A stretch of DNA of 64,000 nt. Origin: Zafaria ginkgonis. Its GTDB lineage: Bacteria; Actinomycetota; Actinomycetes; Actinomycetales; Micrococcaceae. The position numbers were made by a program, and so were the translations under genes. Every line of letters starts with the position of its first letter. Position 1 is the first letter of the stretch. Location of the stretch: NCBI RefSeq assembly GCF_039540195.1, contig NZ_BAABEO010000008.1, positions 804,590 through 868,589 of the forward strand. Reading direction: 5' to 3'. The notes beneath the pieces are model-generated. The model was not told the DNA's origin. It worked only from the letters and a program-made list of their open reading frames with translations, and did not search any database. Of this stretch, positions 26,435-34,598 are shown piece after piece.

Positions 26435-26851
26435 ATGAGGCGCACCATGTTCAAGTCCAAGATCCACCGGGCCACGGTCACGCATGCGGACCTGCACTAC
26501 GTCGGGTCCGTCACCGTCGACCTCGACCTGCTCGAGGCCTCGGACATCCTTCCCGGCGAAAAGGTCAGCATCGTGGACGTCACCAACGGCGCCCGCCTGG
26601 AGACCTACACCATCGCCGGCGAGCGCGGATCGGGCGTCATCGGCATCAACGGCGCGGCCGCCCACCTGGTGCACACCGGAGACACGGTCATCCTCATCAG
26701 CTACGCGGAGATGGAAACGGCGGAAGCCCGCTCCTACGTCCCGAGCATCGTCCACGTGGACGCCGACAACCGCATCACCGAACTGGGTTCCGACCCCGCC
26801 GAAGCGCTCGCCGAAGGCGTCCTGCGCCCGCCGCACGCGCTCCACGCCTAA
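26435..26851 (+). CDS. panD: Aspartate 1-decarboxylase precursor
   Basis: The 138-residue pyruvoyl enzyme makes beta-alanine for pantothenate and coenzyme A. The family start RTMFKSKIHRATVTHADLHY is followed by the self-processing site YVGSV, where Gly-Ser cleavage generates the pyruvoyl group, and by ERGSGVIGINGAAAHL. The ATG at 26435 fits the family N-terminus (MRRTMFKSK). An in-frame ATG six codons upstream adds non-conserved residues. It is slightly longer at the C-terminus than E. coli PanD. It lies just after tRNA-Gly, and the next gene starts 3 nt after its stop. Confidence 0.95.
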   Translation: MRRTMFKSKIHRATVTHADLHYVGSVTVDLDLLEASDILPGEKVSIVDVTNGARLETYTIAGERGSGVIGINGAAAHLVHTGDTVILISYAEMETAEARSYVPSIVHVDADNRITELGSDPAEALAEGVLRPPHALHA

Positions 26852-26854
26852 GGC

Positions 26855-27781
26855 GTGCTCGGCGTCCTGTCCGGCTTCGCGGTCGTTTGGACCGTGATCG
26901 CCGTGGGGTACGTCGTGGGCCGGACCGGGGTCCTCGGACCCCACGCCCGCCACGTGCTCAACCGCCTGACGTTCTTCGTCGCCAGCCCCGCGCTGCTGTT
27001 CACCACCATCTCCAACTCAGACCCGGGCGCCGTGCTCGGTCCCATGCTCTGGGTCGCCACGCTCAGCGCCTTCGCCATCGCCGGCCTCTACATGGTGATC
27101 GCGCGGTTCTGGCTGCGCCGCGACCGCCCCGAGCAGCTGGTCGGCGCCATGAGCGCGGGGATGGTGAATTCCGCCAACCTGGGCATGCCGATCGCTGTCT
27201 ACGTCCTGGGCGACATCGCGCAGGCCGCCCCGATCATCCTGTTCCAGCTGGCGATCTTCACCCCCGTTTTCCTGGCCCTGCTGGACGGCACCACCTCCCG
27301 CTACCGCACCACCTTCTGGTCCTTCCTGTTCCAGACCGCACGCAACCCGATGATCGTTGGTTCCATGGTGGGCCTGGCGTTCGCGGTCTTCGGCTGGACG
27401 CTGCCGCAGCAGGTCTCCGATCCGATCGAACTGATCGGCGGCGCCTCCATCCCGGCCATGCTCCTGGCCTTCGGCATCTCCCTGGTGGGTTCGCGCCCGC
27501 TGCAGAAGTCCTCCGGCCGGCGCGCCGACGTGCTCACGGCCTCGGCGTTGAAGCTGCTGGTGCATCCGTTGGCCGCGTGGGCCCTGGGGGCGTTCGTGTT
27601 CCGGCTGCAGGGCCCCGACCTGTTCGCCGTGGTGGTGATGGCCGCGCTGCCCACGGCCCAGAACGTCTTCGTCACCGCCTCGCGCTACGAACGCGGCGTC
27701 GTGGTGGCCAAGGACACCGTGCTGGTGACCACGGTCGTCGCGATTCCCGCCATGATCCTGGTCGCCGCGATCCTCACCTGA
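26855..27781 (+). CDS. AEC-family (auxin efflux carrier-like) transporter
   Basis: The 308-residue protein has about ten hydrophobic segments. It contains family features VGRTGVLGPHARHVLNRLTFFVASPALLF at the N-terminus, GMVNSANLGMPIAVYVLGD in the middle and AALPTAQNVFVTASRYERG near the C-terminus. Bacterial AEC proteins export or import organic acids such as malate or malonate. The substrate here is unknown. GTG start 3 nt after panD suggests one transcript. A short GC-rich hairpin follows. Confidence 0.87.
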   Translation: MLGVLSGFAVVWTVIAVGYVVGRTGVLGPHARHVLNRLTFFVASPALLFTTISNSDPGAVLGPMLWVATLSAFAIAGLYMVIARFWLRRDRPEQLVGAMSAGMVNSANLGMPIAVYVLGDIAQAAPIILFQLAIFTPVFLALLDGTTSRYRTTFWSFLFQTARNPMIVGSMVGLAFAVFGWTLPQQVSDPIELIGGASIPAMLLAFGISLVGSRPLQKSSGRRADVLTASALKLLVHPLAAWALGAFVFRLQGPDLFAVVVMAALPTAQNVFVTASRYERGVVVAKDTVLVTTVVAIPAMILVAAILT

Positions 27782-27817
27782 GGCCCGCGCTACCCAAGGC
27801 CAGCGCAGGGCAGGCGA

Positions 27818-27844
27818 ACGACGGCGGTGCGATCCCGCCGTCGT
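27818..27844. terminator. GC-rich hairpin between convergent genes
   Basis: ACGACGGCGG pairs perfectly with CCGCCGTCGT across a 7-nt loop (TGCGATC). It lies between the AEC carrier gene (plus) and the monooxygenase gene (minus). No T-run is present, as is usual in high-GC actinobacteria. Confidence 0.75.
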
Positions 27845-27871
27845 CCGCCCCGCAGCTCAGCCCACGGCCGC

Positions 27872-29236
27872 TCAGCCCACGGCCACCCGGGCTTCCCGCG
27901 GGGCGGTCAGCCGGAGCGTGTCGCGCAGGGTCGCCCCGGCGTCGTACGCCGTGCGGTACACGCCGCGCTCCTGCAGTTCGGGAACAACCTTTTCGACGAA
28001 TCCGTCCAGGCCGTAGGGATTGGTGGTGCCGACGATCACGAATCCGTCGGAGGCCCGTTCCTGGACGTGCCGGTCGATGGTTTCGGCGATCTGGGCGGCC
28101 GTGCCCACGAACGATTCGCGGGCGGAAAGCCTGATGACCAGTTCGCGGATGCTCAGCTTCTCCGCGGCGGCGAGGTCCCGCCAGCGCCTGACCTGCTCCG
28201 GGCCGGCCGTGGCCGCGTTGGCCCGGCCGGCCACGACTCCCGCTCCCCCGTAGTCCGGATCGATGTCCGGCAGCGGCCCGTCGGGGTCGTAGCCGGTGAG
28301 GTCGCGGGCCCACGCCTGCTCCAGGAACGCGATCGCCGTCTGCGGGCCCACCTGCGCCAGGGCCGTCTGCCGGGCCAGGTCCCGCGCCTCTTCGGGGGTG
28401 TCGCCGATCGTGAAGGTCGCCGCCGGCAGGATCTTCAGCGAATCCTCCGCCCGGCCCCAGGCGGCAAGCCTTCCCTTGACGTCGCGGTAGAACCTCTTGC
28501 CGTCCTCCAGCGACGCGTGCCGGGAGAAGACCACCTCGGCGTGCTCGGAGGCGAAGTCCCGGCCGGCCGGCGAGTCTCCGGCCTGGACGATCACCGGGCT
28601 TCCCTGGGGGCTGCGCGGGACGTTGAAGAAGCCGGAGGCGGCGAAGTGCGGCCCGCGGTGCTCCACCGGACGGAGCGCGTCCTCGGCCAGGAAGCGCCCG
28701 GCCGCGGCGTCCGCCACGACCGCGCCGGCGTCCCAGCTGTTCCAGAGCTCCTTGGCCAGCGAGACGAACTCGGCGGCCCGCGCATAGCGGTCCTCCCGGT
28801 CCAGGAAGTCCCCGCGCCGGAAGTTCGCGCCGTGGAAGGCATCCGGGGAGGTGACCACGTTCCAGCCGGCGCGGCCGTTGGAGAGGTGGTCCAGGGTGGC
28901 CAGCTGCCGGGCGAGTTCGTAGGGCTCGTTGAACGTGGAACTGAGCGTCCCCACCAGCCCGATGTGCTCGGTCACCGCCGCCACGGCGGCCAGGACGGCC
29001 AGCGTGTTGGGCCGGCCGACGACGTCCAGGTCGTGGATCCGCCCCTTGTGTTCGCGCAGGCGCAGGCCCTCGGCCAGGAAGAGGTAGTCGAACAGGCCCT
29101 TCTCGGCGTTGCGCGCGAAGTGCTCGAAGGAAGCGAACTCGATCTGGCTCTCCGCGCGGGGGTCGCTCCAGACGGTGGTGCTGTTGACGCCCGGGAAGTG
29201 CGCCGCGAGGTGGACCTGGCGCTTGGGGGTGCTCAT
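27872..29236 (-). CDS. LLM-class flavin-dependent monooxygenase, NtaA/SnaA/DszA type
   Basis: The 454-residue enzyme belongs to the luciferase-like TIM-barrel flavoproteins that use FMNH2 from a partner reductase. Family segments are WSDPRAESQIEF, FDYLFLAEGLRLREH, SSTFNEPYELARQLATLDHLSNGRAGWNVVTS, RYARAAEFVSLAKELWNSW, NVPRSPQGSPVIVQAGDSPAGRDFA and AEVVFSRH. These match the NtaA/SnaA/DszA branch, which contains enzymes cleaving C-N and C-S bonds (nitrilotriacetate, dibenzothiophene sulfone, CmoJ for modified cysteines). The ATG overlaps the stop of a second monooxygenase gene by 4 nt. The sulfur-gene neighbourhood suggests an organosulfur substrate. No flavin reductase gene was seen in the window. 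Confidence 0.92.
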   Translation of the reverse strand: MSTPKRQVHLAAHFPGVNSTTVWSDPRAESQIEFASFEHFARNAEKGLFDYLFLAEGLRLREHKGRIHDLDVVGRPNTLAVLAAVAAVTEHIGLVGTLSSTFNEPYELARQLATLDHLSNGRAGWNVVTSPDAFHGANFRRGDFLDREDRYARAAEFVSLAKELWNSWDAGAVVADAAAGRFLAEDALRPVEHRGPHFAASGFFNVPRSPQGSPVIVQAGDSPAGRDFASEHAEVVFSRHASLEDGKRFYRDVKGRLAAWGRAEDSLKILPAATFTIGDTPEEARDLARQTALAQVGPQTAIAFLEQAWARDLTGYDPDGPLPDIDPDYGGAGVVAGRANAATAGPEQVRRWRDLAAAEKLSIRELVIRLSARESFVGTAAQIAETIDRHVQERASDGFVIVGTTNPYGLDGFVEKVVPELQERGVYRTAYDAGATLRDTLRLTAPREARVAVG

Positions 29237-30501
29237 GCGGAGATCTCCTCGGTGGCCGGGGTGGTCGATGATGCCGCATAGCGGCTGGCGGGCCGGCCGA
29301 AGCCGAGCCGTTCGCGCAGGGTTTCGGCGCCGGTTTCGGGTACGACGCCGGTGCCCGCCTGGGCAAACGGCGACGCGGCAAGCAGCGGCACCAGGTCGCG
29401 GGCGATTGCCGCGGTGTCCCGCACGGTGCGCGCCGGGCGGAAGCGGAAGCCCTCGAACCCGAGCGCGGTCCAGGCCCGGACCAGGTCGGCCAGTTCGGCC
29501 GCGGTGCCGGCGAAGATCCGGGCATCCGATACCAGCGGCTCCCCCGCCAGGGCGTCGAGCCGTTCCAGTTCGGCCCGGGCCGCCTCCGGCGTGTCCTCGA
29601 TCAGCACCAGCACGTCGGCGTAGACCGACAGCCCGCGCCCGAACCATCCTGAACCCGGCCGGCCTGCGCCCGCTTCGGCGGCACGGACCGCGGCCAGCGT
29701 GGCGGCGGCCTCGGCGTCGTCCCTCGGGACGGTGAAGACGATGTCCGCGGTGTCCGCCGCGAGCGCGTAGCCCCGCGGGCCCGCGGCCGAAACGGCCACA
29801 AGGGGCTGTCCCTGCGGCGAACGCGGGGTGATGGAGGAGCCCTTGACGGAGAAGAACTCGCCCTCGAAGTCGGCGTAGTGGACCTTGTCGCGGTCGATGA
29901 ACCGGCCGGTGGAGGTGTCGCGGATGATGGCGTCGTCCTCCCAGCTGTCCCACAGGCGGCGGGCAACCTCCACCGCCTCGCGGGCCTCGCGGAACAGTTC
30001 GCCGACCCGGGAGACCTGGTCGGCGGGCAGGTGGCGGCGGCCGAAGTGCGCTGCCTCGTGGGCGGCGGCGGACACGCGCACCTGCCAGCCGGCTCGGCCG
30101 CGGCTGGTGTAGTCCAGCGTCTGGAGGCCGGTGGCGGTGTGGAACGGTTCGGTGTGCGTGGTGGTCACGGTCGGAAAAAGCCCGATCCGGCCGGTCAGCG
30201 GGGCCACCGCATTGGCGACCAGCAGCGCGTCCAGCCGCCCGCGAACCCGGTCCGTGCGCCCGTCCGGGCCCTCCGGGCAGGAGGCCTGCAGTCCCAGCGA
30301 GTCTTCCAGGGTCACGAAGTCGATCCCGCCGGCCTCGGCGGTGCGGACCGTGGCGGCCCAGTGCCCCGCAGTGAAGACCCCCGCGGCGCCGGAGTCCGGG
30401 TCCCGCCAGGCGGCCGGGTGCCAGCCGGCCCCGTCCAGCGCCAGCGCAAGGACGGGGCCCAGCGCCAGGACAGGGGCTCGGGATGCTGTGGGGCTGCTCA
30501 A
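29233..30501 (-). CDS. LLM-class flavin-dependent oxidoreductase
   Basis: This 422-residue luciferase-like flavoprotein is distinct from its neighbour. Segments GIDFVTLEDSLGLQ, GRIGLFPTVTTTHTEPFHTATGLQTLDYTSRGRAGWQV, RVGELFREAREAVEVARRLWDSW and ITPRSPQGQPLVAVSA match the class. The start was set at TTG 30501, 6 nt after GGAG. The 53 in-frame codons further upstream have no family counterpart. Two adjacent, translationally coupled LLM enzymes suggest consecutive or alternative oxidation steps on related substrates. It is divergent from the DUF1684 gene across a 281-bp region. Confidence 0.88.
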   Translation of the reverse strand: MSSPTASRAPVLALGPVLALALDGAGWHPAAWRDPDSGAAGVFTAGHWAATVRTAEAGGIDFVTLEDSLGLQASCPEGPDGRTDRVRGRLDALLVANAVAPLTGRIGLFPTVTTTHTEPFHTATGLQTLDYTSRGRAGWQVRVSAAAHEAAHFGRRHLPADQVSRVGELFREAREAVEVARRLWDSWEDDAIIRDTSTGRFIDRDKVHYADFEGEFFSVKGSSITPRSPQGQPLVAVSAAGPRGYALAADTADIVFTVPRDDAEAAATLAAVRAAEAGAGRPGSGWFGRGLSVYADVLVLIEDTPEAARAELERLDALAGEPLVSDARIFAGTAAELADLVRAWTALGFEGFRFRPARTVRDTAAIARDLVPLLAASPFAQAGTGVVPETGAETLRERLGFGRPASRYAASSTTPATEEISA

Positions 30502-30782
30502 GTCAGTCTCCGTTCCGGGGTGTGCGGTCTGCGCCGGAAGGTGCGGGCGCCGGTGGAACCCACCCTGCCCCGAGGCCAAGGGCCCGGCAATCCGCCCGTC
30601 ACGGACGGACACGGAGGGCCCCGGTGTGACGCCCACGGGCACCCTCGGGAATCCCTGCATGACTCCGGAAGTCGCCGTGTTGCACCCCGTTAACCGGCCG
30701 GGGACGGCACGGCGGAATGGCCGCTACGGTGTCCGCACAGACCATCCATAAGGCCGCAGCCGCGGCAGGAAGCGGGAAACCC

Positions 30783-31649
30783 ATGGCAACGCCCAGCTCG
30801 CCCATCACCCCGGCCGCCGCAACCGTTGATGCCGCCGACTTTGATAGTGAGGCCTTCGAGGCCGAATGGCGGCAGTGGCACGCAGAGCGCGTGCGGCGGC
30901 TGGCGGCCCCGCACGGGTTCCTGGCCGTCACCGCCCTGCACTGGCTCGACGGCGAGCCGCGTCCCGTGACGGGGATTCCGGGCCTGTGGTGGACCGAGCG
31001 GGACACCGTCAAGGTGAGGCTGCAGGACGGCGACTCGCTCTCCCAGCCGGCGCCCCAGGGCACCCGGACCATCACCGGCGTCCACGTGTTCGATCCCATC
31101 CCCGAACGCGGCGACGTGCAGCTGGAGCTCGGAGACACCCGCATCGAAATCGCCAAGCGCGGCGGCCGGCACATCGTGCGCCCGCGCAGCCCCTGGAGCC
31201 CCCTGCTGCGGGGGTTCCGCGGCGTCCCCGCCTACGCCGCGGATCCGCGCTGGGCGGTCCGGGGCGTGTTCCGCAGGTTCGACGAGCCAAGGCCGACGAC
31301 CGTCGGGTCCGTCGCGGACGGCATCAGGCACGTGTACGACGCCCCGGGGGCGGTCGAGTTCACGCTCCACGGCGCCGTCCATTCGCTGACGGCCTTCAAC
31401 GGGCACCGCCCGGGCACCCTGACGGTATTGTTCACGGACGCGACGTCCGGGCACTCGACCTATGCGGCCAATCGCAGCCTGGAGCTCACCCCGGCCCCGG
31501 ACGGCACCGTGCTGGTGGACTTCAACCGCGCCGTGAACCTGCCCTGCGCCTTCACGGACCTGGCCACCTGCCCCCTCCCGCCGACCGAAAACCGGCTGCC
31601 CGTGGCGATCGAGGCCGGCGAGACCATCCCCTACGAGCGCGGCGCCTGA
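30783..31649 (+). CDS. DUF1684 protein
   Basis: The 288-residue soluble protein has the DUF1684 pattern: FEAEWRQWHAERVRRLAAPHGFLAVTALHWL near the N-terminus, VRPRSPWSPLLRGFRGVPAYAADPRWAV in the middle, and the conserved LFTDATSG...VDFNRAVNLPCAFTDLATCPLPPTENRLPVAIEAGE at the end. The invariant N-P-C and C-P-P-E residues could form an active site, but the family has no established function. The ATG at 30783 follows AGGAAG. It is divergent from the LLM pair, which suggests linked regulation. It is followed by two large tandem hairpins. Confidence 0.85.
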   Translation: MATPSSPITPAAATVDAADFDSEAFEAEWRQWHAERVRRLAAPHGFLAVTALHWLDGEPRPVTGIPGLWWTERDTVKVRLQDGDSLSQPAPQGTRTITGVHVFDPIPERGDVQLELGDTRIEIAKRGGRHIVRPRSPWSPLLRGFRGVPAYAADPRWAVRGVFRRFDEPRPTTVGSVADGIRHVYDAPGAVEFTLHGAVHSLTAFNGHRPGTLTVLFTDATSGHSTYAANRSLELTPAPDGTVLVDFNRAVNLPCAFTDLATCPLPPTENRLPVAIEAGETIPYERGA

Positions 31650-31669
31650 CAGGCAGTCCGGGACGAGGA

Positions 31670-31730
31670 TGCATGTCCGTGCGTCGAATACGGGTGACGC
31701 GTCGGCATGCACGCGACGCACGGGCATGCA
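31670..31730. repeat. Long-range inverted repeat, 17-nt arms
   Basis: TGCATGTCCGTGCGTCG (31670-31686) pairs with CGACGCACGGGCATGCA (31714-31730) with one mismatch. It directly abuts the terminator hairpin at 31731, so the two stem-loops would stack at the 3' end of the DUF1684 transcript. Confidence 0.7.
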
Positions 31731-31775
31731 CGACGGCGGCGGGAACCTTCGCCCGGAAGGTTCCCGCCGCCGTCG
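31731..31775. terminator. Bidirectional terminator hairpin, 20-bp perfect arms
   Basis: CGACGGCGGCGGGAACCTTC (31731-31750) is complemented exactly by 31756-31775 across a 5-nt loop. It lies between the convergent DUF1684 and trans-sulfuration genes, 12 nt from the latter's stop. Confidence 0.87.
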
Positions 31776-31787
31776 CACGCCGTGCCG

Positions 31788-33044
31788 CTAGGCGGCGTCC
31801 TCCGCAGCCTCCCCCGCCGCGGCCCGGGCCACCTCGAGCGCCGCGGCGAGGTCGGCGCGCAGGTCCTCGACGTCCTCGACGCCGACGGAGAGCCGGACCA
31901 GGTCGGCCGGCACCTCCAGGGCGGTCCCGCGCACGGACGCGTGCGTCATCTCGGAGCAGTAGCAGACCAGCGATTCGACGCCGCCGAGGCTGACGGAGAG
32001 CGCGAACAGTTCCGTCGCCTCGGCGAAGGCCCGCGCCGCGGCCTCGGAACCGAAGCGTAGGGACACGATCCCGCCGAACCCGTCCATCTGCCGGTGGGCG
32101 AGCGCGTGGCCGGGGTGCCCGGGCAGGCCCGGGTAGAGCACCTGCGCGACGCCCGGCTGCCGCTGCAGCCACCCGGCCAGGTCCAGGGCGTTGGACCCGT
32201 GCCGCTCCATCCGCAGCCCCAGCGTCTTCAGCCCGCGCGCGGCCAGGTAGGAGTCCTGCGGTCCGGCCACCGCTCCCCCGGCGAACTGCTGGTATCCGAT
32301 GGATTCGGCCAGCGGCTTGCCGCGGAAGGACCGGTCAGCCACCACGACGGCACCGCCCAGCACGTCCGAATGCCCGCCGATGTACTTGGTGGTCGAGTGC
32401 ACCACCAGGTCCGCGCCATGCTCGATCGGCCGCTGCAGGTAGGGCGAGGCGAACGTGTTGTCGACCACCAGGAGGGCTCCGGCGTCGTGGGCGATGCGCG
32501 CCCACCCGGCCAGGTCGGCGATCCCCAGCAGCGGATTGGAGGGCGTCTCCACCCACAGCAGCGCGGTCTGCCCGGGCCGGACCGCGGCGGCGACCGCGGA
32601 CAGGTCGGTGATGTCCACCGCCGTGTTGGCCACGCCCCAGGGGCCCAAGAGGTGGTTGATGAGGCGGTTCGTGCCGCCGTAGCCGTCGCCGCCGAGCACG
32701 ATGTGGTCCCCCGGGCGCAGCAGCGCGCGCAGCAGCGCGTCCTCGGCCGCCAGCCCGGAGGCGAAGGCGAAACCGGCCTTCCCGCGCTCCAGCGCCGCCA
32801 ACTGGGTCTCGAAGCCGTTGCGCGTGGGGTTGGATCCGCGGCTGTATTCGTGGCCGTTGCGCAGCACGTTGATGCCGTCCTGCACGAACGTCGAGGTCTG
32901 GTAGATGGGCGGAATGACGGCGCCGGTCAGCGGGTCCGGTTCCTGGCCGGCGTGGATGGCGGTGGTGTTGAAGCCGCGGGCCGGGGTGGATGACGACGGC
33001 GTGCGGGAGGCCGGCTGCGTGAGGGACGGCTGCGTGAAGGACAT
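31788..33044 (-). CDS. PLP-dependent trans-sulfuration enzyme, cystathionine gamma-synthase-like
   Basis: The 418-residue Cys/Met-metabolism PLP enzyme (fold type I) contains SRGSNPTRNGFETQLAALE, VETPSNPLLGIADL, the PLP aspartate in LLVVDNTFASPYLQ and the PLP lysine in VVHSTTKYIGGHSD. The spelling HSTTKYIGGHSD with a following LGGA is typical of cystathionine gamma-synthase (MetB)/gamma-lyase. Synthase, lyase and sulfhydrylase cannot be told apart reliably by eye. It begins 2 nt after metY, so both are surely co-translated. The pair connects homoserine esters, cysteine and sulfide to homocysteine, feeding the metE/metF module just upstream. Confidence 0.87.
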   Translation of the reverse strand: MSFTQPSLTQPASRTPSSSTPARGFNTTAIHAGQEPDPLTGAVIPPIYQTSTFVQDGINVLRNGHEYSRGSNPTRNGFETQLAALERGKAGFAFASGLAAEDALLRALLRPGDHIVLGGDGYGGTNRLINHLLGPWGVANTAVDITDLSAVAAAVRPGQTALLWVETPSNPLLGIADLAGWARIAHDAGALLVVDNTFASPYLQRPIEHGADLVVHSTTKYIGGHSDVLGGAVVVADRSFRGKPLAESIGYQQFAGGAVAGPQDSYLAARGLKTLGLRMERHGSNALDLAGWLQRQPGVAQVLYPGLPGHPGHALAHRQMDGFGGIVSLRFGSEAAARAFAEATELFALSVSLGGVESLVCYCSEMTHASVRGTALEVPADLVRLSVGVEDVEDLRADLAAALEVARAAAGEAAEDAA

Positions 33045-33046
33045 CG

Positions 33047-34450
33047 CTAGGCCGCCTTTCCGGGCCGGGCCGGCGCACCGGAGAGGACCGGCTCACCGGC
33101 GGCAGCGCCGAGCGTGACGTTTGGGGCGGCATCCAGGGCGGCCAGCGCCCGGTCCAGGTCGGCGACGATGTCCGCCGGGTCCTCAAGTCCGATCGAGAGC
33201 CGGATCGTGGTCTCGGAGATCCCGGCCGCCGCGCGCTGCGCCGGGGTGAGCCGGCAGTGGGTCATCGCGGCCGGGTGCGCAACCAGCGAGCGGGCGTCGC
33301 CGATGTTGGCAACGAGCTTGACCAGCCGCAGGGAGTCGATGAACGTGCCCACCGTCTCCCACGCATCCGCCCCCGCCGGCAGCGCGAGGTCGAAGGAGAA
33401 GACCCCGCCGGTGCCGCGCGGGAAGTCCCGGTCCGCGATGCTCTCGTTCGGATTCCCCGCGATGCCGGGGTGGTGCACGGCGGCAACTGCCGGGTGCGCG
33501 GCCAGGTGGCGGGCCACCCGCAGCGCCGAGTCCGTGTGGCGCTCCACGCGCAGGTCCAGGGTCTCCAGGCCCTGGAGGATCTGCGCCGCGGCGGCCGGGG
33601 ACAGCGACGGGCCCAGGTCGTGCAGGTACTTGCTGCGCAGCAGGGCCAGGTAGGCGCCGTGCCCGTGCCGGTCCCACAGGGATTCGTTCCCGTAGCGGGC
33701 CTTGGGGCCGGCGAGCTGCGGCCATTTCCGCGGCTCGGCGGAGAAGTCGAAGCGTCCGCCGTCGACGACGGCCCCGGCCAGGGTGGTTCCGTGCCCGCCC
33801 AGGTACTTGGTCGCCGAGTAGACGACGATGTCCGCCCCGAAGTCCAGCGGCCGGCACAGCACGGGCGTGGCCAGGGTGTTGTCGACCACCAGCGGGACAC
33901 CGGCGGCGTGCGCGGCGGCGGCGAGCGCGGACAGGTCCGGCAGCGTGGAGAGCGGGTTGCCGATCGATTCGACCAGGAACGCCCGGGTGCCCGGCGTGGC
34001 GGCCGCGGCCCACTGCTCCGGCAGCGCCGGGTCCACGAAGGAGACGGTGACGCCGAAGTCGGCGAAGGTGTCGGTGAGCAGGTCCACGGTGCCGCCGTAG
34101 AGCTTGGCGGAGGCCACGATGTGGTTCCCGCCCTGGAGCAGGGCCAGCAGGGCCAGCGCGACGGCGGCCTGCCCGGTGGCAGTGGCCACGGCGGCCGCGC
34201 CGCCGTCGAGGGCCGCCAGCCGGCGCTCGAGGGTGGCAACGGTCGGGTTGCCGGTGCGGGTGTAGGTGAACCCGGGTTCCTTCAGCGCGAACATGCGCCG
34301 GGCGGTGGCGTAGTCGGGGAACTCGTAGGCGGCGGTCTGGTGGATGGGGACCGCCACCGGGCGGTACGGGTCCGACTGTTCGCGGCCGGCGTGGATCTGG
34401 GCGGTTGCGGGGCGCAGGTCCGCCGGACAGACGGGATCGGTGATGCTCAT
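33047..34450 (-). CDS. metY: O-acetylhomoserine sulfhydrylase-type enzyme
   Basis: The 467-residue PLP enzyme shows the MetY pattern: IHAGREQSDPYRPVAVPIHQTAAYEFPDYATARRMFAL, YTRTGNPTVATLERRLAALDGG, LVVDNTLATPVLCRPLDFGAD and PLP lysine in VYSATKYLGGHGTT. SKYLHDLGPSLSPAAA and RVERHTDSALRVA are also typical. It is longer than the MetB-type neighbour, as expected. It forms homocysteine directly from O-acetylhomoserine and sulfide. The ATG at 34450 follows AAGGAG at 9 nt, and an upstream in-frame ATG adds seven residues overlapping that site. Its direct continuation into the MetB-like gene gives the cell both routes to homocysteine. Confidence 0.9.
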   Translation of the reverse strand: MSITDPVCPADLRPATAQIHAGREQSDPYRPVAVPIHQTAAYEFPDYATARRMFALKEPGFTYTRTGNPTVATLERRLAALDGGAAAVATATGQAAVALALLALLQGGNHIVASAKLYGGTVDLLTDTFADFGVTVSFVDPALPEQWAAAATPGTRAFLVESIGNPLSTLPDLSALAAAAHAAGVPLVVDNTLATPVLCRPLDFGADIVVYSATKYLGGHGTTLAGAVVDGGRFDFSAEPRKWPQLAGPKARYGNESLWDRHGHGAYLALLRSKYLHDLGPSLSPAAAAQILQGLETLDLRVERHTDSALRVARHLAAHPAVAAVHHPGIAGNPNESIADRDFPRGTGGVFSFDLALPAGADAWETVGTFIDSLRLVKLVANIGDARSLVAHPAAMTHCRLTPAQRAAAGISETTIRLSIGLEDPADIVADLDRALAALDAAPNVTLGAAAGEPVLSGAPARPGKAA

Positions 34451-34518
34451 TGGAAGGGGCTCCTTCTCCAAAGTAGGGGGATCCGGCAGGCCGGACGGCA
34501 GGATCGAATCGGTAGGGG

Positions 34519-34554
34519 CGTCGGGTGCCGAACCGTGAGGTCCGGCACCCGACG
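34519..34554. terminator. Hairpin downstream of metE
   Basis: CGTCGGGTGCCG (34519-34530) pairs exactly with CGGCACCCGACG (34543-34554). A second small stem (CGGGCGCC/GGCGCCCG) lies at about 34557-34574. Both sit between the metE stop and the metY start on the minus strand, so they probably end the metF-metE transcript. Confidence 0.7.
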
Positions 34555-34598
34555 CACGGGCGCCGTGGCGCCCGAGGGCAGCTACGCCGTGGTTTGGG

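Noticed and set aside
30535..30700. Riboswitch in the leader of the LLM monooxygenase pair
   Set aside because: A GGCAATCC string recalls the S-box core, but the AAGAG, GATGA and GGTGCTA elements and a closing P1 stem are missing.
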